This document shows positions 23,722 through 33,349 of a DNA stretch of 64,000 nt, in pieces. The DNA is from DATFWC01 sp963777755 (lineage in GTDB: Bacteria > Pseudomonadota > Alphaproteobacteria > Rhizobiales > Xanthobacteraceae), in contig CAVZSC010000025.1 of the NCBI GenBank assembly GCA_963777755.1, forward strand, positions 620,001 through 684,000, in the 5' to 3' direction. The notes under the pieces were generated by a model, which did no database searches, was not told the DNA's origin, and worked only from the letters and a program-made list of their open reading frames with translations. A program made the position numbers and the translations under genes. Numbering within the stretch: position 1 is the stretch's first letter; each line of letters starts with the position of its first letter.

Positions 23722-25990
23722 ATGGCTGGCGCGCTCGGCGGTCCCCGCGTGCTGTTGCGCCGGCTCCGCGAGGTGATGGCGGAACCGGTCAGCGCGCAGG
23801 AGCGCCTCGACAAGATCGTCGTGCTGGTCGCCGCCAACATGGTGGCGGAGGTGTGTTCCGTCTACGTGTTGCGCGTCGACGGCAGCCTCGAGCTGTACGC
23901 CAGCGAGGGCCTCAAGCCGGAAGCCGTCCACGTCACGGTGCTCGGTCCCGACGAAGGGCTGGTCGGCCTGGTCGCTCGCGAAGCCAACTCGGTCAACCTG
24001 TCGGAGGCGCACGAGCACGCCGCGTTCTCCTACCGGCCGGAGACCGGAGAAGAGATTTATCACTCGTTCCTCGGCGTGCCGATCCTGCGGGCCGGCAACA
24101 CGCTCGGCGTGCTGGTGGTGCAGAACCGGGCGCGCCGCACCTACTCGGAGGAGGAGGCGGAGGCACTCGAGACGATCGCCGTGGTGATCGCCGAGATGAT
24201 CGCTTCCGGCGAGCTCTCGTCGCTCGCCAAGCCCGGGCTCGAGCCGGCCGTCCGCCGTACCCTGCATATCCGGGGCCTGGCGGTCGCCGAAGGGATCGCC
24301 CTCGGCCACGTCGTGCTGCACGAGCCGCGGGTGGTCGTCACCAATTTCATCGCCGACGACGTCAACAAGGAGCTCAAGCGGTTGAACGAGTCGGTCGGCG
24401 TGCTGCAGGCCGACCTCGACGTCATGCTCGAACGCGGCGAGGTCGCGGACGGCGGGGAGCATCGCGATGTGCTGGAGGCCTACCGCATGTTCGCCTACGA
24501 CCGCGGCTGGCTGCGACGCCTGCGTGAGGCGGTGATGACCGGACTGACCGCCGAAGCGGCCGTCGAGCGGGTCCAGTCCGATGCGCGCGCCCGCATGCTG
24601 CGCCAGACCGATCCCTACCTGCGCGACCGGCTGCATGACCTCGACGACCTCGCCAACCGGCTGATGCGCCAGCTCAGCGGCCAGGACCATGCGCCGAGTT
24701 CGCGAGCAGCTTCCGGAAAACGCCATCGTGGTCGCCCGCTCCATGGGTCCGGCGGCCCTGCTCGACTACGACCGCAAGCGGCTGCGCGGCCTGGTGCTGG
24801 AGGAAGGCGGGCCCAATTCCCACGTGGCGATCGTGGCGCGGGCGCTCGGCATCGCCACGGTCGGGCAGATCGACAACGCCAGCGGCCTGGTCGATCCCGG
24901 CGATGCCATCATCGTCGACGGCACGTCGGGCGACGTGCACGTTCGTCCGCCCTCCGACGTGGAATACGCCTATGCCGAGCGCGTGCGGTTGCGGGCGAGC
25001 CGGCAGGCGCAGTATCTCGCGCTGCGCGACATTCCGTGCGTGAGCCGTGACGGCGAAGCCATCACCTTGATGCTCAATGCCGGCCTGATGGTCGACCTGC
25101 CGCACATTGCGGAGACGGGTGCCGCCGGCATCGGCCTGTTCCGGACCGAGCTGCAGTTCATGATCTCTCCCTCGTTCCCGCGCGCGAGCGAGCAGCTTTC
25201 GCTCTACCAGGCAGTGCTCAATGCCGCCGAGGGGCGGCCGGTGACGTTCCGTACCCTCGACATCGGCGGCGACAAGGTGCTGCCCTATATGCGCTCCGTC
25301 GAGGAGGAGAACCCAGCCCTCGGCTGGCGCGCCATCAGGCTCGGGCTCGACCGGCCCGGCCTGCTGCGCAGCCAGCTGCGCGCCCTGCTCAAGGCGGCGT
25401 CGGGACGCGAGCTCAAGGTGATGTTCCCGATGATCGCCACGGTCGAGGAGTTCGACCGCGCCAAGGCGATGGCCGAGCGCGAGCTCACCCATCTGCGGCG
25501 CCACGGCTACGTCCTGCCCGAGCGGGTCGAGGTCGGCGCCATGGTCGAGGTGCCGTCGCTCCTGTTCCAGCTCGACGAATTGCTCGAGCGCGCCGATTTC
25601 CTGTCGGTCGGATCGAACGATCTGGTGCAGTTCCTGTACGCGATCGACCGGGGAAACAGCCTCGTATCCAACCGCTTCGACCCGATCTCGGCGCCGGTGC
25701 TGCGCGCGCTCAAGGATATTGCCGAGAAGGGCCGCGCCCACGGCAAGCCGGTGACGCTGTGCGGCGAGCTCGCATCGAAGCCGATCGGCGCGCTCGCCCT
25801 GCTCGCGCTCGGCTATCGGTCGTTCTCGGTGACCGCTTCGGCGCTCGGCCCGGTCAAGGCGATGATCCTCGAGCTCAACACCCGCAAGGCCGCCGCCATG
25901 CTGGGCCCGCTGCTCGACAGCGCGGTCGGCGCCACCTCATTGCGGCCGAAGCTCGAGGAATTCGCCGAGGCCGAGGGGCTGCCGATTTGA
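23722..25990 (+). pseudogene. ptsP: Phosphoenolpyruvate-protein phosphotransferase with GAF domain (EI-Ntr), frameshifted
   Basis: The N-terminal part (23722 to ~24699) gives a GAF sensor domain (about residues 20-165) and the start of the enzyme I N-domain. The rest continues in the +1 frame from ~24701 with the phosphohistidine loop LEEGGPNSHVAIVARALG, the PEP-binding TGAAGIGLFRTELQFM and SVGSNDLVQFLYAIDR. The two halves join smoothly if one T is removed from GAGTTCG at 24696-24702, giving HAPSREQLPENA. EI-Ntr starts the nitrogen PTS phosphorelay to NPr and EIIA. Because the remainder is fully conserved, a sequencing error is likelier than real loss. It is convergent with sucB, one base apart. 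Confidence 0.88.
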
Positions 25991-25991
25991 T

Positions 25992-27278
25992 TTACAAATC
26001 CAGCACCAGCCGCGACGGGTCTTCCAGCACCTCCTTGACCCGCACCAGGAACGTCACCGCCTCGCGGCCGTCGACGATGCGGTGGTCGTAGGACAGCGCC
26101 AGGTACATCATCGGCCGGATCTCGAGCTTGCCGGCGATGGCCATCGGCCGCTCCTGGATCTTGTGCATGCCGAGGATACCCGATTGCGGGGCGTTGAGGA
26201 TCGGCGTCGACATCAGCGAGCCGTACACGCCGCCATTGGTGATCGTGAACGTGCCGCCCTGCATCTCCTCGATCTTGAGCGCGCCGTCGCGCGCGCGGTG
26301 ACCGAAATCGGCGATCTCCTTCTCGATTCCGGCGAGCGATTTCAGCTCGCAGTCGCGCACCACCGGCACCACCAGGCCGCGCTCGGTGCCGACCGCGATG
26401 CCCACGTGGTAGTAGTTCTTGTAGATGATGTCGGTTCCGTCGATCTCGGCGTTGACGGCGGGGATCTCCTTCAGCGCCTGCACGCAGGCGCGCACGAAGA
26501 AGCCCATGAAGCCGAGCTTGACGCCGTGCTTCTTCTCGAACAGATCGCGGTACTGGTTGCGCAGCTTCATCACCTCGCTCATGTCGACCTCGTTGAAGGT
26601 CGTGAGCATGGCGGCGGTGTTCTGCGCGTCCTTGAGCCGGCGCGCGATGGTCTGCCGCAGCCGCGTCATCTTGATGCGCTCTTCGCGCGCCGCATCGTCG
26701 GCCGGAGAGGGCGCGCGCACTTGGACGGCGGCGGCCGGCTGCGCGACCGGCGTCGGCTGCGCCGCCGCCCGCTCGATCGCCGCCAGCATGTCGCCCTTGG
26801 TCACCCGTCCGTCCTTGCCGCTGCCGGGCACGATCGCGGCGTCGACCCCGCTCTCGGCGGCGAGCTTGCGGACCGACGGCGCGAGCGGCACGTCGGCCGG
26901 CGTCACGCGCGGCTGAGGCGCTGGCGCCGGCGGCTGCGGCGCTGCGGGCTCCGGCGCCTTCGGCTTCGGCTCCTCCGGCCCGGCGTCGATCGGCTTCGTC
27001 GCATCGGTCTTGGTGTCCGGCCGGCCGGTCGGGCTCGCCGCGGCCCCTTCCTGGATGTGACCGAGGAGCGAGCCGACCGCGACCGTCTCGCCGTCCTTGG
27101 CGGCGATGTCCGACAGCACGCCGGCGGCCGGCGCGGGAACTTCGATCGTCACCTTGTCGGTCTCGAGCTCGACCACTGGCTCGTCGACCGCGACTGCATC
27201 GCCCGGATGCTTGAACCACTTGCCGATGGTCGCCTCGGTCACCGATTCGCCGAGGGTCGGAACACGAATGTCAGCCAT
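25992..27278 (-). CDS. sucB: Dihydrolipoyllysine succinyltransferase (E2 of 2-oxoglutarate dehydrogenase)
   Basis: 428 residues. The lipoyl domain has Lys42 in ELETDKVTIEV. A Pro/Ala-rich linker precedes the E3-binding domain (LAPSVRKLAAESGVDAAIV). The catalytic core ends with ALSYDHRIVDGREAVTFLVR, carrying the active-site histidine. FTITNGGVYGSLMSTPI and GMHKIQERP are diagnostic of OdhB/SucB. It transfers succinyl from lipoate to CoA. The start ATG 27278 has an AAGGACC site; longer in-frame extension is rejected. It is the last gene of the zapE-mdh-suc cluster, and no lpd gene follows, since ptsP converges here. Confidence 0.94.
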   Translation of the reverse strand: MADIRVPTLGESVTEATIGKWFKHPGDAVAVDEPVVELETDKVTIEVPAPAAGVLSDIAAKDGETVAVGSLLGHIQEGAAASPTGRPDTKTDATKPIDAGPEEPKPKAPEPAAPQPPAPAPQPRVTPADVPLAPSVRKLAAESGVDAAIVPGSGKDGRVTKGDMLAAIERAAAQPTPVAQPAAAVQVRAPSPADDAAREERIKMTRLRQTIARRLKDAQNTAAMLTTFNEVDMSEVMKLRNQYRDLFEKKHGVKLGFMGFFVRACVQALKEIPAVNAEIDGTDIIYKNYYHVGIAVGTERGLVVPVVRDCELKSLAGIEKEIADFGHRARDGALKIEEMQGGTFTITNGGVYGSLMSTPILNAPQSGILGMHKIQERPMAIAGKLEIRPMMYLALSYDHRIVDGREAVTFLVRVKEVLEDPSRLVLDL

Positions 27279-27375
27279 GTCTGGTCCTTGCGATGCGCGG
27301 CAGAAGGGCGCGTCCGTGGAGTTCGAGCCGCCCACATGGTCGCGCGGCGACGAGCGGCGCCATGCGGGCGAGGGA

Positions 27376-30333
27376 TCAGGTCAGCGCCTCCGCCAGGAAG
27401 GCCTTGAGCTGGGCGAGATGCTTGGACATCAGGCCGGTCGCAGTGGCGGCCGAGGCGGGCCGGCCCGCATAGGTCGGGATGCGGTGCTTGGCCTTGATCT
27501 GCGCGAGGATCCACTCGAGGAACGGCTCGACGAAAAACCACGCGCCCATGTTGCGCGGCTCTTCCTGGCACCACACCATCTCGGCGGTCTTGAAGCGCGC
27601 GAGCTCCTGGATCAGCGCCTTGGTGGGGAACGGATAGAGCTGCTCGAGGCGCAACAGGTAGACGTCATCGACCCCGAGCTTCTCGCGCTCCTCGTAGAGG
27701 TCGAAATAGACCTTGCCGGAGCACATGACCACGCGGCGGATCTGATCGTCCGGCACGAGCTTGATCTTCTCGTCCGGCAACAGCTGCGCATCGTCCCACA
27801 GGAGGCGATGGAAGGTCGTGCCGGGGCCCATTTCGTCGAGCCGCGACACCGCACGCTTGTGGCGCAGCAGCGACTTGGGCGTCATCAGGATGAGCGGCTT
27901 GCGGATCTCCCGCTTCAGTTGCCGGCGCAGGATGTGAAAATAGTTGGCCGGCGTCGTGCAGTTGGCGACCTGCATGTTGTCCTCGGCGCACATCTGCAGG
28001 AAGCGCTCGAGTCGCGCCGAGGAATGTTCCGGCCCCTGCCCTTCGTAGCCGTGCGGCAACAGGCACACGAGGCCCGACATGCGCAGCCACTTGCGCTCGC
28101 CGGACGAGACGAACTGGTCGAACACCACCTGGGCGCCGTTGGCGAAATCGCCGAACTGGGCTTCCCACATGGTCAGAGCGTTGGGCTCGGCCAGTGTATA
28201 CCCGTACTCGAAGCCGAGCACCGCCTCCTCGGACAGCATCGAGTTGATCACCTCGAAGCGCGCCTGCTTGTCGGCGAGGTGATTGAACGGGGTATGGCGG
28301 CTCTCGTCCTCCTGGTCGATCAGGACGGAATGGCGCTGCGAGAAGGTTCCGCGCTCGCTGTCCTGGCCGGAGAGCCGCACCGGACGACCCTCGAGCAGGA
28401 GCGAGCAGATGGCGAGCGCCTCGCCGGTCGCCCAATCGATGCCCTCGCCGGTCTCGATCGCCTTGTGCCGGTTCTCGAGAAACCGCTGGATCGTCCGATG
28501 CGGGTGGAAGCCCTTCGGCACCGTGGTGATCTTCGCGCCGATGTCCTTCAGGGTTTCGGTCGCGACGCCGGTGACGCCGCGCCGCGGATCCTCGTAGTCG
28601 CGCGCCGCCTTGATGTCCGCCCAGCGGCCGTCGAGCCAGTCCGCGCTGTTCGGGCGATAGTTCTGCGCCGCCTCGAGCTCGGCATCGAGGCGCGCGCGCC
28701 AGTCGGATTTCATCTTCTCGACTTCGCCCTCGGTCACGACGCCTTCGCTGACCAGTTTCTTGCCGTAGATCTCCAGCGTGCCGGGGTGCTGGCGGATCTT
28801 CTTGTACATCAGCGGCTGGGTGAACGCGGGCTCGTCGCCTTCATTGTGGCCGAACCGCCGATAGCAGAACATGTCGATGACCACCGGCTTCTGGAACTTC
28901 TGCCGGAACTCGGTCGCCACCTTGGCGGCGAACACGACCGCCTCGGGATCGTCACCGTTGGCGTGGAAGATCGGCGCCTCGATCATCTTGGCGACATCCG
29001 ACGGATAGGGCGAAGAGCGGCTGTAGCGCGGATAGGTGGTGAAGCCGATCTGGTTGTTGACGATGAAATGCACCGAGCCGCCAGTGCGATGGCCGCGCAG
29101 GCCGGACAGGCCGAAGCACTCGGCGATCACGCCCTGCCCGGCGAACGCCGCATCGCCGGAAATGAGCAGCGGCATCACCATGCGGCGGTCCTCCGGCGTG
29201 GCGCCATGCTGATCCTGCTTGGCGCGCACCTTGCCCAGCACCACCGGATTGACGATCTCCAGATGCGACGGGTTGGCGGTCAGCGAGAGGTGCACCTGGT
29301 TGCCGTCGAACTCGCGGTCGGACGACGCGCCCAGGTGATATTTGACGTCGCCCGAGCCCTCGATCTCGTCGGGCGCCCACGACCCGCCCTTGAATTCGTG
29401 GAAGATCGCACGGTGCGGCTTGGCCATCACCTGGGAGAGCACGTTCAGCCGTCCGCGGTGGGCCATGCCGAGCGCGATCTCTTTGACGCCGAGCGCGCCG
29501 CCGCGCTTGATGATCTGCTCGAGCGCCGGGATCATGGATTCGGCGCCGTCGAGGCCGAACCGCTTGGTGCCGGTGAATTTCAGGTCGCAGAACCGCTCGA
29601 ACCCTTCGGCTTCGACCAGCTTGTTGAGGATCGCGCGCTTGCCCTCGCGGGTGAAGGTGATCTCCTTGTCGGGGCCCTCGATGCGCTCCTGCAGCCAGCC
29701 CTTCTGCACCGGATCGGAGATGTGCATGAACTCGACGCCGAGCGTCTGGCAGTAGGTGCGCTGGCAGATGGCGACGATCTCGCGCAGCGTGGCAAACTCC
29801 AGGCCGAGCACGTGGTCGATGAAAATCGGGCGGTCGTAGTCGGACTCGGCAAAGCCGTAGCTGCGCGGATCGAGCTCCTCGTGGTCGACCCGCGGCTCGA
29901 GGCCGAGCGGATCGAGATTGGCGTGCAGGTGGCCGCGGGCGCGGTAGGCGCGGATCAGCATCAGGGCGCGCACCGAATCGCGCGTCGCCTGCTGCACTTC
30001 GGCGGCCGAGACGTCCACCCCCTTGGCCTGGGCCTTCGCCTTGATCGTCTCGCCGATGCCCTTCTCCAGCCCGGTCCAGTCGCCGCCCAGCGACGCGACG
30101 AGCTCGTCGCGCGGCGGCACCGGCCAGTCCGGCCGCTTCCATGACGGTCCGCGCGCGATCCGGGTCACGTCACCGGCGTCATCCTTGAGGCTCTGGAAGA
30201 ACGCCCGCCACTCGGCGTCGACCGCGCTGGGATCGGCCTCGTAGCGCGCATGGAGGTCGTCGACATAGGCGCCGTTGCCACCGTAGAGGAACGATGTGAG
30301 GGCAAAGGCCGCATTCGCATCCTGGCGAGACAT
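27376..30333 (-). CDS. sucA: 2-oxoglutarate dehydrogenase E1 component
   Basis: 985 residues, the usual length. The N-terminus has the E2-contact motif TSFLYGGNGAYVDDLHARY. The thiamine diphosphate region includes ALGMAHRGRLNVLSQ, SGDAAFAGQGVIAECFGLSG and IVNNQIGFTT. The C-terminal region has LLPHGYEGQGPEHSSARLER and WCQEEPRNMGAWFFVEP. It decarboxylates 2-oxoglutarate and succinylates lipoyl-SucB. An AGAAGGATT ribosome site precedes the ATG. The 149-base gap before it is A/T-rich and contains a perfect 11-bp dyad, TTGCGCCGCAA (30438-30448), which may be part of an internal promoter for sucAB. Confidence 0.96.
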   Translation of the reverse strand: MSRQDANAAFALTSFLYGGNGAYVDDLHARYEADPSAVDAEWRAFFQSLKDDAGDVTRIARGPSWKRPDWPVPPRDELVASLGGDWTGLEKGIGETIKAKAQAKGVDVSAAEVQQATRDSVRALMLIRAYRARGHLHANLDPLGLEPRVDHEELDPRSYGFAESDYDRPIFIDHVLGLEFATLREIVAICQRTYCQTLGVEFMHISDPVQKGWLQERIEGPDKEITFTREGKRAILNKLVEAEGFERFCDLKFTGTKRFGLDGAESMIPALEQIIKRGGALGVKEIALGMAHRGRLNVLSQVMAKPHRAIFHEFKGGSWAPDEIEGSGDVKYHLGASSDREFDGNQVHLSLTANPSHLEIVNPVVLGKVRAKQDQHGATPEDRRMVMPLLISGDAAFAGQGVIAECFGLSGLRGHRTGGSVHFIVNNQIGFTTYPRYSRSSPYPSDVAKMIEAPIFHANGDDPEAVVFAAKVATEFRQKFQKPVVIDMFCYRRFGHNEGDEPAFTQPLMYKKIRQHPGTLEIYGKKLVSEGVVTEGEVEKMKSDWRARLDAELEAAQNYRPNSADWLDGRWADIKAARDYEDPRRGVTGVATETLKDIGAKITTVPKGFHPHRTIQRFLENRHKAIETGEGIDWATGEALAICSLLLEGRPVRLSGQDSERGTFSQRHSVLIDQEDESRHTPFNHLADKQARFEVINSMLSEEAVLGFEYGYTLAEPNALTMWEAQFGDFANGAQVVFDQFVSSGERKWLRMSGLVCLLPHGYEGQGPEHSSARLERFLQMCAEDNMQVANCTTPANYFHILRRQLKREIRKPLILMTPKSLLRHKRAVSRLDEMGPGTTFHRLLWDDAQLLPDEKIKLVPDDQIRRVVMCSGKVYFDLYEEREKLGVDDVYLLRLEQLYPFPTKALIQELARFKTAEMVWCQEEPRNMGAWFFVEPFLEWILAQIKAKHRIPTYAGRPASAATATGLMSKHLAQLKAFLAEALT

Positions 30334-30482
30334 AGAATCCTTCTCTGCTGATAGGCGGGGGACGCCAGCGGGTGGCCGGCGGGAATTTCACGACAGCGAG
30401 ATCCCGGACGTCTGTTCTCTTAGCGTATTTAAGTGCTTTGCGCCGCAATAAAAGTAGAAAGAACGAATCTATATTCAGTTTT

Positions 30483-31367
30483 TCATCTCGCCAGCAGCTC
30501 GGCGAGCGTCCGGCCGAGCCGGGCCGGCGACGGCGACACCACGATACCGGCGGCTTCCATGGCGGCGGCCTTGGAGCCGGCGTCGCCCTTGCCGCCCGAG
30601 ATGATGGCGCCGGCGTGACCCATGCGCCGGCCGGGGGGCGCGGTCCGCCCCGCGATGAAGCCGACCATCGGCTTCTTGCGGTTGCGCCGCGCCTCGTCGC
30701 GGATGAATTGCGCCGCGTCCTCCTCCGATGCGCCGCCGATCTCGCCGATCATGACGATCGCCTCGGTCGCATCGTCGGCGAGGAACATTTCCAGCACGTC
30801 GATGAAGTCGGTCCCCTTGACCGGGTCGCCGCCGATGCCGACCGCGCTGGTCTGGCCCAGGCCCTCGCGGGTCGTCTGGAACACCGCCTCGTAGGTCAAC
30901 GTGCCGGAGCGCGACACGATCCCGACCTTGCCGGGCTTGAAGATGCTGCCCGGCATGATGCCGATCTTGCATTCCCCTGCGGTCATCACGCCCGGGCAAT
31001 TGGGGCCGATCAGGCGCGACGCCGATCCGTCGAGCGCCCGCTTGACGCGCACCATGTCGAGCACCGGGATGCCTTCGGTGATGCAGACGATGAGCGGAAT
31101 CTCCGCGGCGATCGCCTCGCAGATGGCATCGGCCGCACCGGCCGGCGGCACGTAGATGACGCTCGCGTCGCACCCGGTCTCGCGGCGCGCCTCGGCGACG
31201 GTATCGAACACCGGCAGCCCGAGATGCATGGTGCCGCCTTTGCCGGGCGAGGTGCCGCCGACCATCTGCGTGCCGTAGGCGATCGCGGCTTCCGAATGGA
31301 AGGTGCCGTTCTTGCCGGTGAAGCCCTGGCAAATGACCTTGGTGCTCTTGTCGACCAGGATGGACAT
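30483..31367 (-). CDS. sucD: Succinyl-CoA ligase, alpha subunit
   Basis: 294 residues. The CoA-binding N-domain has VICQGFTGKNGTFHSEAAI and PGKGGTMHLGLPVFDTV. The catalytic phosphohistidine is His251 in RRMGHAGAIISGG. GIGGDPVKGTDF is the family signature. With SucC it makes ATP or GTP from succinyl-CoA. The start at ATG 31367 has a GAGGAAA site and matches the family's MSILVDK opening. Unusually, a small secreted-protein gene lies between sucC and sucD; in most genomes the two are adjacent or overlap. Confidence 0.96.
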   Translation of the reverse strand: MSILVDKSTKVICQGFTGKNGTFHSEAAIAYGTQMVGGTSPGKGGTMHLGLPVFDTVAEARRETGCDASVIYVPPAGAADAICEAIAAEIPLIVCITEGIPVLDMVRVKRALDGSASRLIGPNCPGVMTAGECKIGIMPGSIFKPGKVGIVSRSGTLTYEAVFQTTREGLGQTSAVGIGGDPVKGTDFIDVLEMFLADDATEAIVMIGEIGGASEEDAAQFIRDEARRNRKKPMVGFIAGRTAPPGRRMGHAGAIISGGKGDAGSKAAAMEAAGIVVSPSPARLGRTLAELLAR

Positions 31368-31410
31368 CGTTTCCTCGCCCGTTATCGGCTCACCGCTCAG
31401 CGAACATTCG

Positions 31411-31944
31411 TCAGGGCCTGCGCACCGGCCCGTAGGTGATGTTGAGGTAGATGCCGGGCCGACGGGTCGGCGTCGCATCCATCAGCAGCAGGATCACCTC
31501 CTCGGCCTCGACCCGGACGAACCAGGCGCTGCGCCGCAGCCCGTCGGGGGTGACGTTCTCCCGTCCGGGCGGCCCAATGGCGAAGGCCCGCATCAGGTCT
31601 TCCTTGAGCTCGTCGCCGGTTACGTCGGAGGCGGTGAGCGCGCAGGTCGAGACGTCGCCGGCTGGGCCGCGCGCCTCGACGGCGCTGAGCTCGTGCAGGC
31701 CGGTTTCGCGGGTCACGATCCACGACTTGATATGGTTGTAGAAGCCTTCGCCGCGCGGAACGCCCGAATCGAGCTTGACCGGCAGGTTCTCGGCCACGGC
31801 GCGTGCTTCAATCCGGTCGAAATCCGGCAGCTCCGTCGCGCAGGCCGTCTGGAACTCACGCACCAGCGCGGCGCTGCGGTCCCCACTCCATGCGGCATCC
31901 GCACACAGCATGATCGCACCAGCGAGCAGCGCACAGCGGATCAC
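31411..31944 (-). CDS. Small secreted protein of unknown function inside the suc operon
   Basis: 177 residues from GTG 31944, which has a perfectly placed GGAGG seven bases upstream. Another in-frame GTG at 31962 overlaps the sucC stop. The N-terminus (MIRCALLAGAIMLCADAAWS, then GD) is a signal peptide. The mature part holds ACATELPDFDRIEARAVAEN, SWIVTRETGLHELSAVE and CALTASDVTGDELKEDL, with two cysteines that could pair. It ends with a beta-rich EEVILLLMDATPTRRPGIYL. I do not recognise the family. The base composition looks like its neighbours'. It is located so that it must be co-transcribed with sucC and sucD, though a periplasmic role in succinate metabolism is not obvious. Confidence 0.75.
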   Translation of the reverse strand: MIRCALLAGAIMLCADAAWSGDRSAALVREFQTACATELPDFDRIEARAVAENLPVKLDSGVPRGEGFYNHIKSWIVTRETGLHELSAVEARGPAGDVSTCALTASDVTGDELKEDLMRAFAIGPPGRENVTPDGLRRSAWFVRVEAEEVILLLMDATPTRRPGIYLNITYGPVRRP

Positions 31945-31958
31945 CGGACCTGCCTCCG

Positions 31959-33128
31959 TCACTTGGTCTTCCCGACCGCCTTGACGATCTTCTGCGCCGC
32001 GTCGTCCAGATCGTCGGCCGAGATCACGTTGAGGCCCGACTTGTCGATGATCTGCTTGCCGAGCGCCACGTTGGTGCCTTCGAGGCGCACCACCAGCGGC
32101 ACCGCGAGGCCGACTTCCTTGACCGCCGCCACCACGCCTTCCGCGATGATGTCGCAGCGCATGATCCCGCCGAAGATATTGACCAGGATGCCCTTCACCT
32201 TCGGATCCGCGGTGATGATCTTGAACGCCGCCGTCACCTTCTCCTTGCTCGCACCGCCGCCGACGTCGAGGAAGTTCGCCGGCGACTCGCCGTAGAGCTT
32301 GATGATGTCCATGGTCGCCATGGCGAGGCCGGCGCCGTTCACCATGCAGCCGATGGTACCGTCGAGCGCGATGTAGTTGAGATCGTATTTCGACGCCTCG
32401 ATCTCCTTGTCGTCCTCCTCGGTGAGGTCGCGCAGTGCCACCATGTCGGGATGACGATAGAGCGCGTTGTCCTCGAACGACACCTTGGCGTCGAGACAGA
32501 CCAGCTGGCCGTTCTTGGTGAGGATCAGCGGGTTGATCTCGAGCAGGCTCATGTCCTTGGTGACGAAGGCCTGGTAGAGCTTGGCGATCAGGGCCTCGAC
32601 CTGCTTGGCCTGGTCGCCGTTGAGACCGAGCGCGCGCGCCGCGTTGCGCCCATGATGCGGCATGATGCCGGTCGCCGGATCGATGCTGAAGGTGACGATC
32701 TTCTCCGGGTGGGACCGCGCCACCTCTTCGATATCCATGCCGCCCTCGGTCGACACCACAAAGGCGATGCGCGAGCTCGCGCGATCGACCAGCGCCGAGA
32801 GATAGAACTCCCGTTCGATGGCCGCGCCTTCCTCGACATAGAGCCGGTGCACCTCTTTGCCGCGCGGCCCGGTCTGATGGGTGACCAGGACCGCGCCGAG
32901 CATGCGCTCTGCCGCCTGCCGCACCTCGTCGAGCGACTTGACCACCTTGACGCCGCCGGCCTTGCCGCGGCCGCCGGCATGAATCTGGGCCTTGACCACG
33001 TAGACCGGCCCGCCGAGGTCGCGCGCGGCCTTGACCGCCTCGTCGACGCTGAATGCCGCAACCCCGCGCGGCACCGGCACGCCGAACGCTGAAAGGATGG
33101 CCTTGGCCTGGTATTCGTGCACGTTCAT
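31959..33128 (-). CDS. sucC: Succinyl-CoA ligase, beta subunit
   Basis: 389 residues. The ATP-grasp domain opens with MNVHEYQAKAILSAFGVPVP and includes VYVVKAQIHAGGRGKAGGVK. The phosphohistidine-proximal and magnesium-binding part includes LLEINPLILTKNGQLVCLDA. The C-terminal CoA-ligase domain has DVGGGASKEKVTAAFKII and LVNIFGGIMRCD. It pairs with SucD. The distance to mdh is 221 bases and is filled by two palindromic elements, so mdh and sucC may be transcribed together with RNA structure between them. Confidence 0.96.
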   Translation of the reverse strand: MNVHEYQAKAILSAFGVPVPRGVAAFSVDEAVKAARDLGGPVYVVKAQIHAGGRGKAGGVKVVKSLDEVRQAAERMLGAVLVTHQTGPRGKEVHRLYVEEGAAIEREFYLSALVDRASSRIAFVVSTEGGMDIEEVARSHPEKIVTFSIDPATGIMPHHGRNAARALGLNGDQAKQVEALIAKLYQAFVTKDMSLLEINPLILTKNGQLVCLDAKVSFEDNALYRHPDMVALRDLTEEDDKEIEASKYDLNYIALDGTIGCMVNGAGLAMATMDIIKLYGESPANFLDVGGGASKEKVTAAFKIITADPKVKGILVNIFGGIMRCDIIAEGVVAAVKEVGLAVPLVVRLEGTNVALGKQIIDKSGLNVISADDLDDAAQKIVKAVGKTK

Positions 33129-33167
33129 GCGGTTCCCCCACGTGGCGCGCAGCGAGCGCCGCTCAAC

Positions 33168-33243
33168 CTAGTGTCCCGGTTCCGACGTTCGTATCCCTTT
33201 GCAGCACCCCCTCGTACGAACGTCGGAACCAAAGGGACACTAG
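33168..33243. repeat. Palindromic element A (CTAGTGTCCC...GGGACACTAG)
   Basis: Left arm CTAGTGTCCC-GGTTCCGACGTTCGTA (33168-33193) and right arm 33215-33243 are complementary over 26 bases, with an extra AAA bulge in the right arm after the GGAACC block. The ends carry CTAG. The element can form a long cruciform or an RNA hairpin with a 21-base loop. It shares its architecture and many bases with element B 13 bases away. Confidence 0.85.
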
Positions 33244-33255
33244 CAAGCATTGATT

Positions 33256-33333
33256 CTAGTGTGGCTTTGGATTTGACGTTCCTACGAAGGAGTCGCCGCA
33301 ATGCGGGTAGGAACGTCAAATCCGCCACACTAG
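33256..33333. repeat. Palindromic element B (CTAGTGTGGC...GCCACACTAG)
   Basis: Left arm CTAGTGTGGC-TTT-GGATTTGACGTTCCTA (33256-33284) and right arm 33308-33333 are complementary over 26 bases, with the TTT bulge now in the left arm. Shared core with element A: CTAGTGT, GG, GACGTTC and TA. Bases that differ between A and B (CCC/GGC, TTCC/ATTT, G/C) change on both arms together, so pairing is kept. Confidence 0.85.
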
Positions 33334-33349
33334 CGCGCGGGCTACGGAT

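Noticed and set aside
24689..25990. A separate gene for the C-terminal part of PtsP, beginning at ATG 24689
   Set aside because: No ribosome site, and its first residues out of frame replace a smooth continuation of the upstream frame; one-base shift explains both parts better.
27097..30144. A plus-strand open frame of about 1000 codons opposite sucA
   Set aside because: Antisense shadow of sucA with low-complexity Leu/Arg/Asp/Val composition and no family features.
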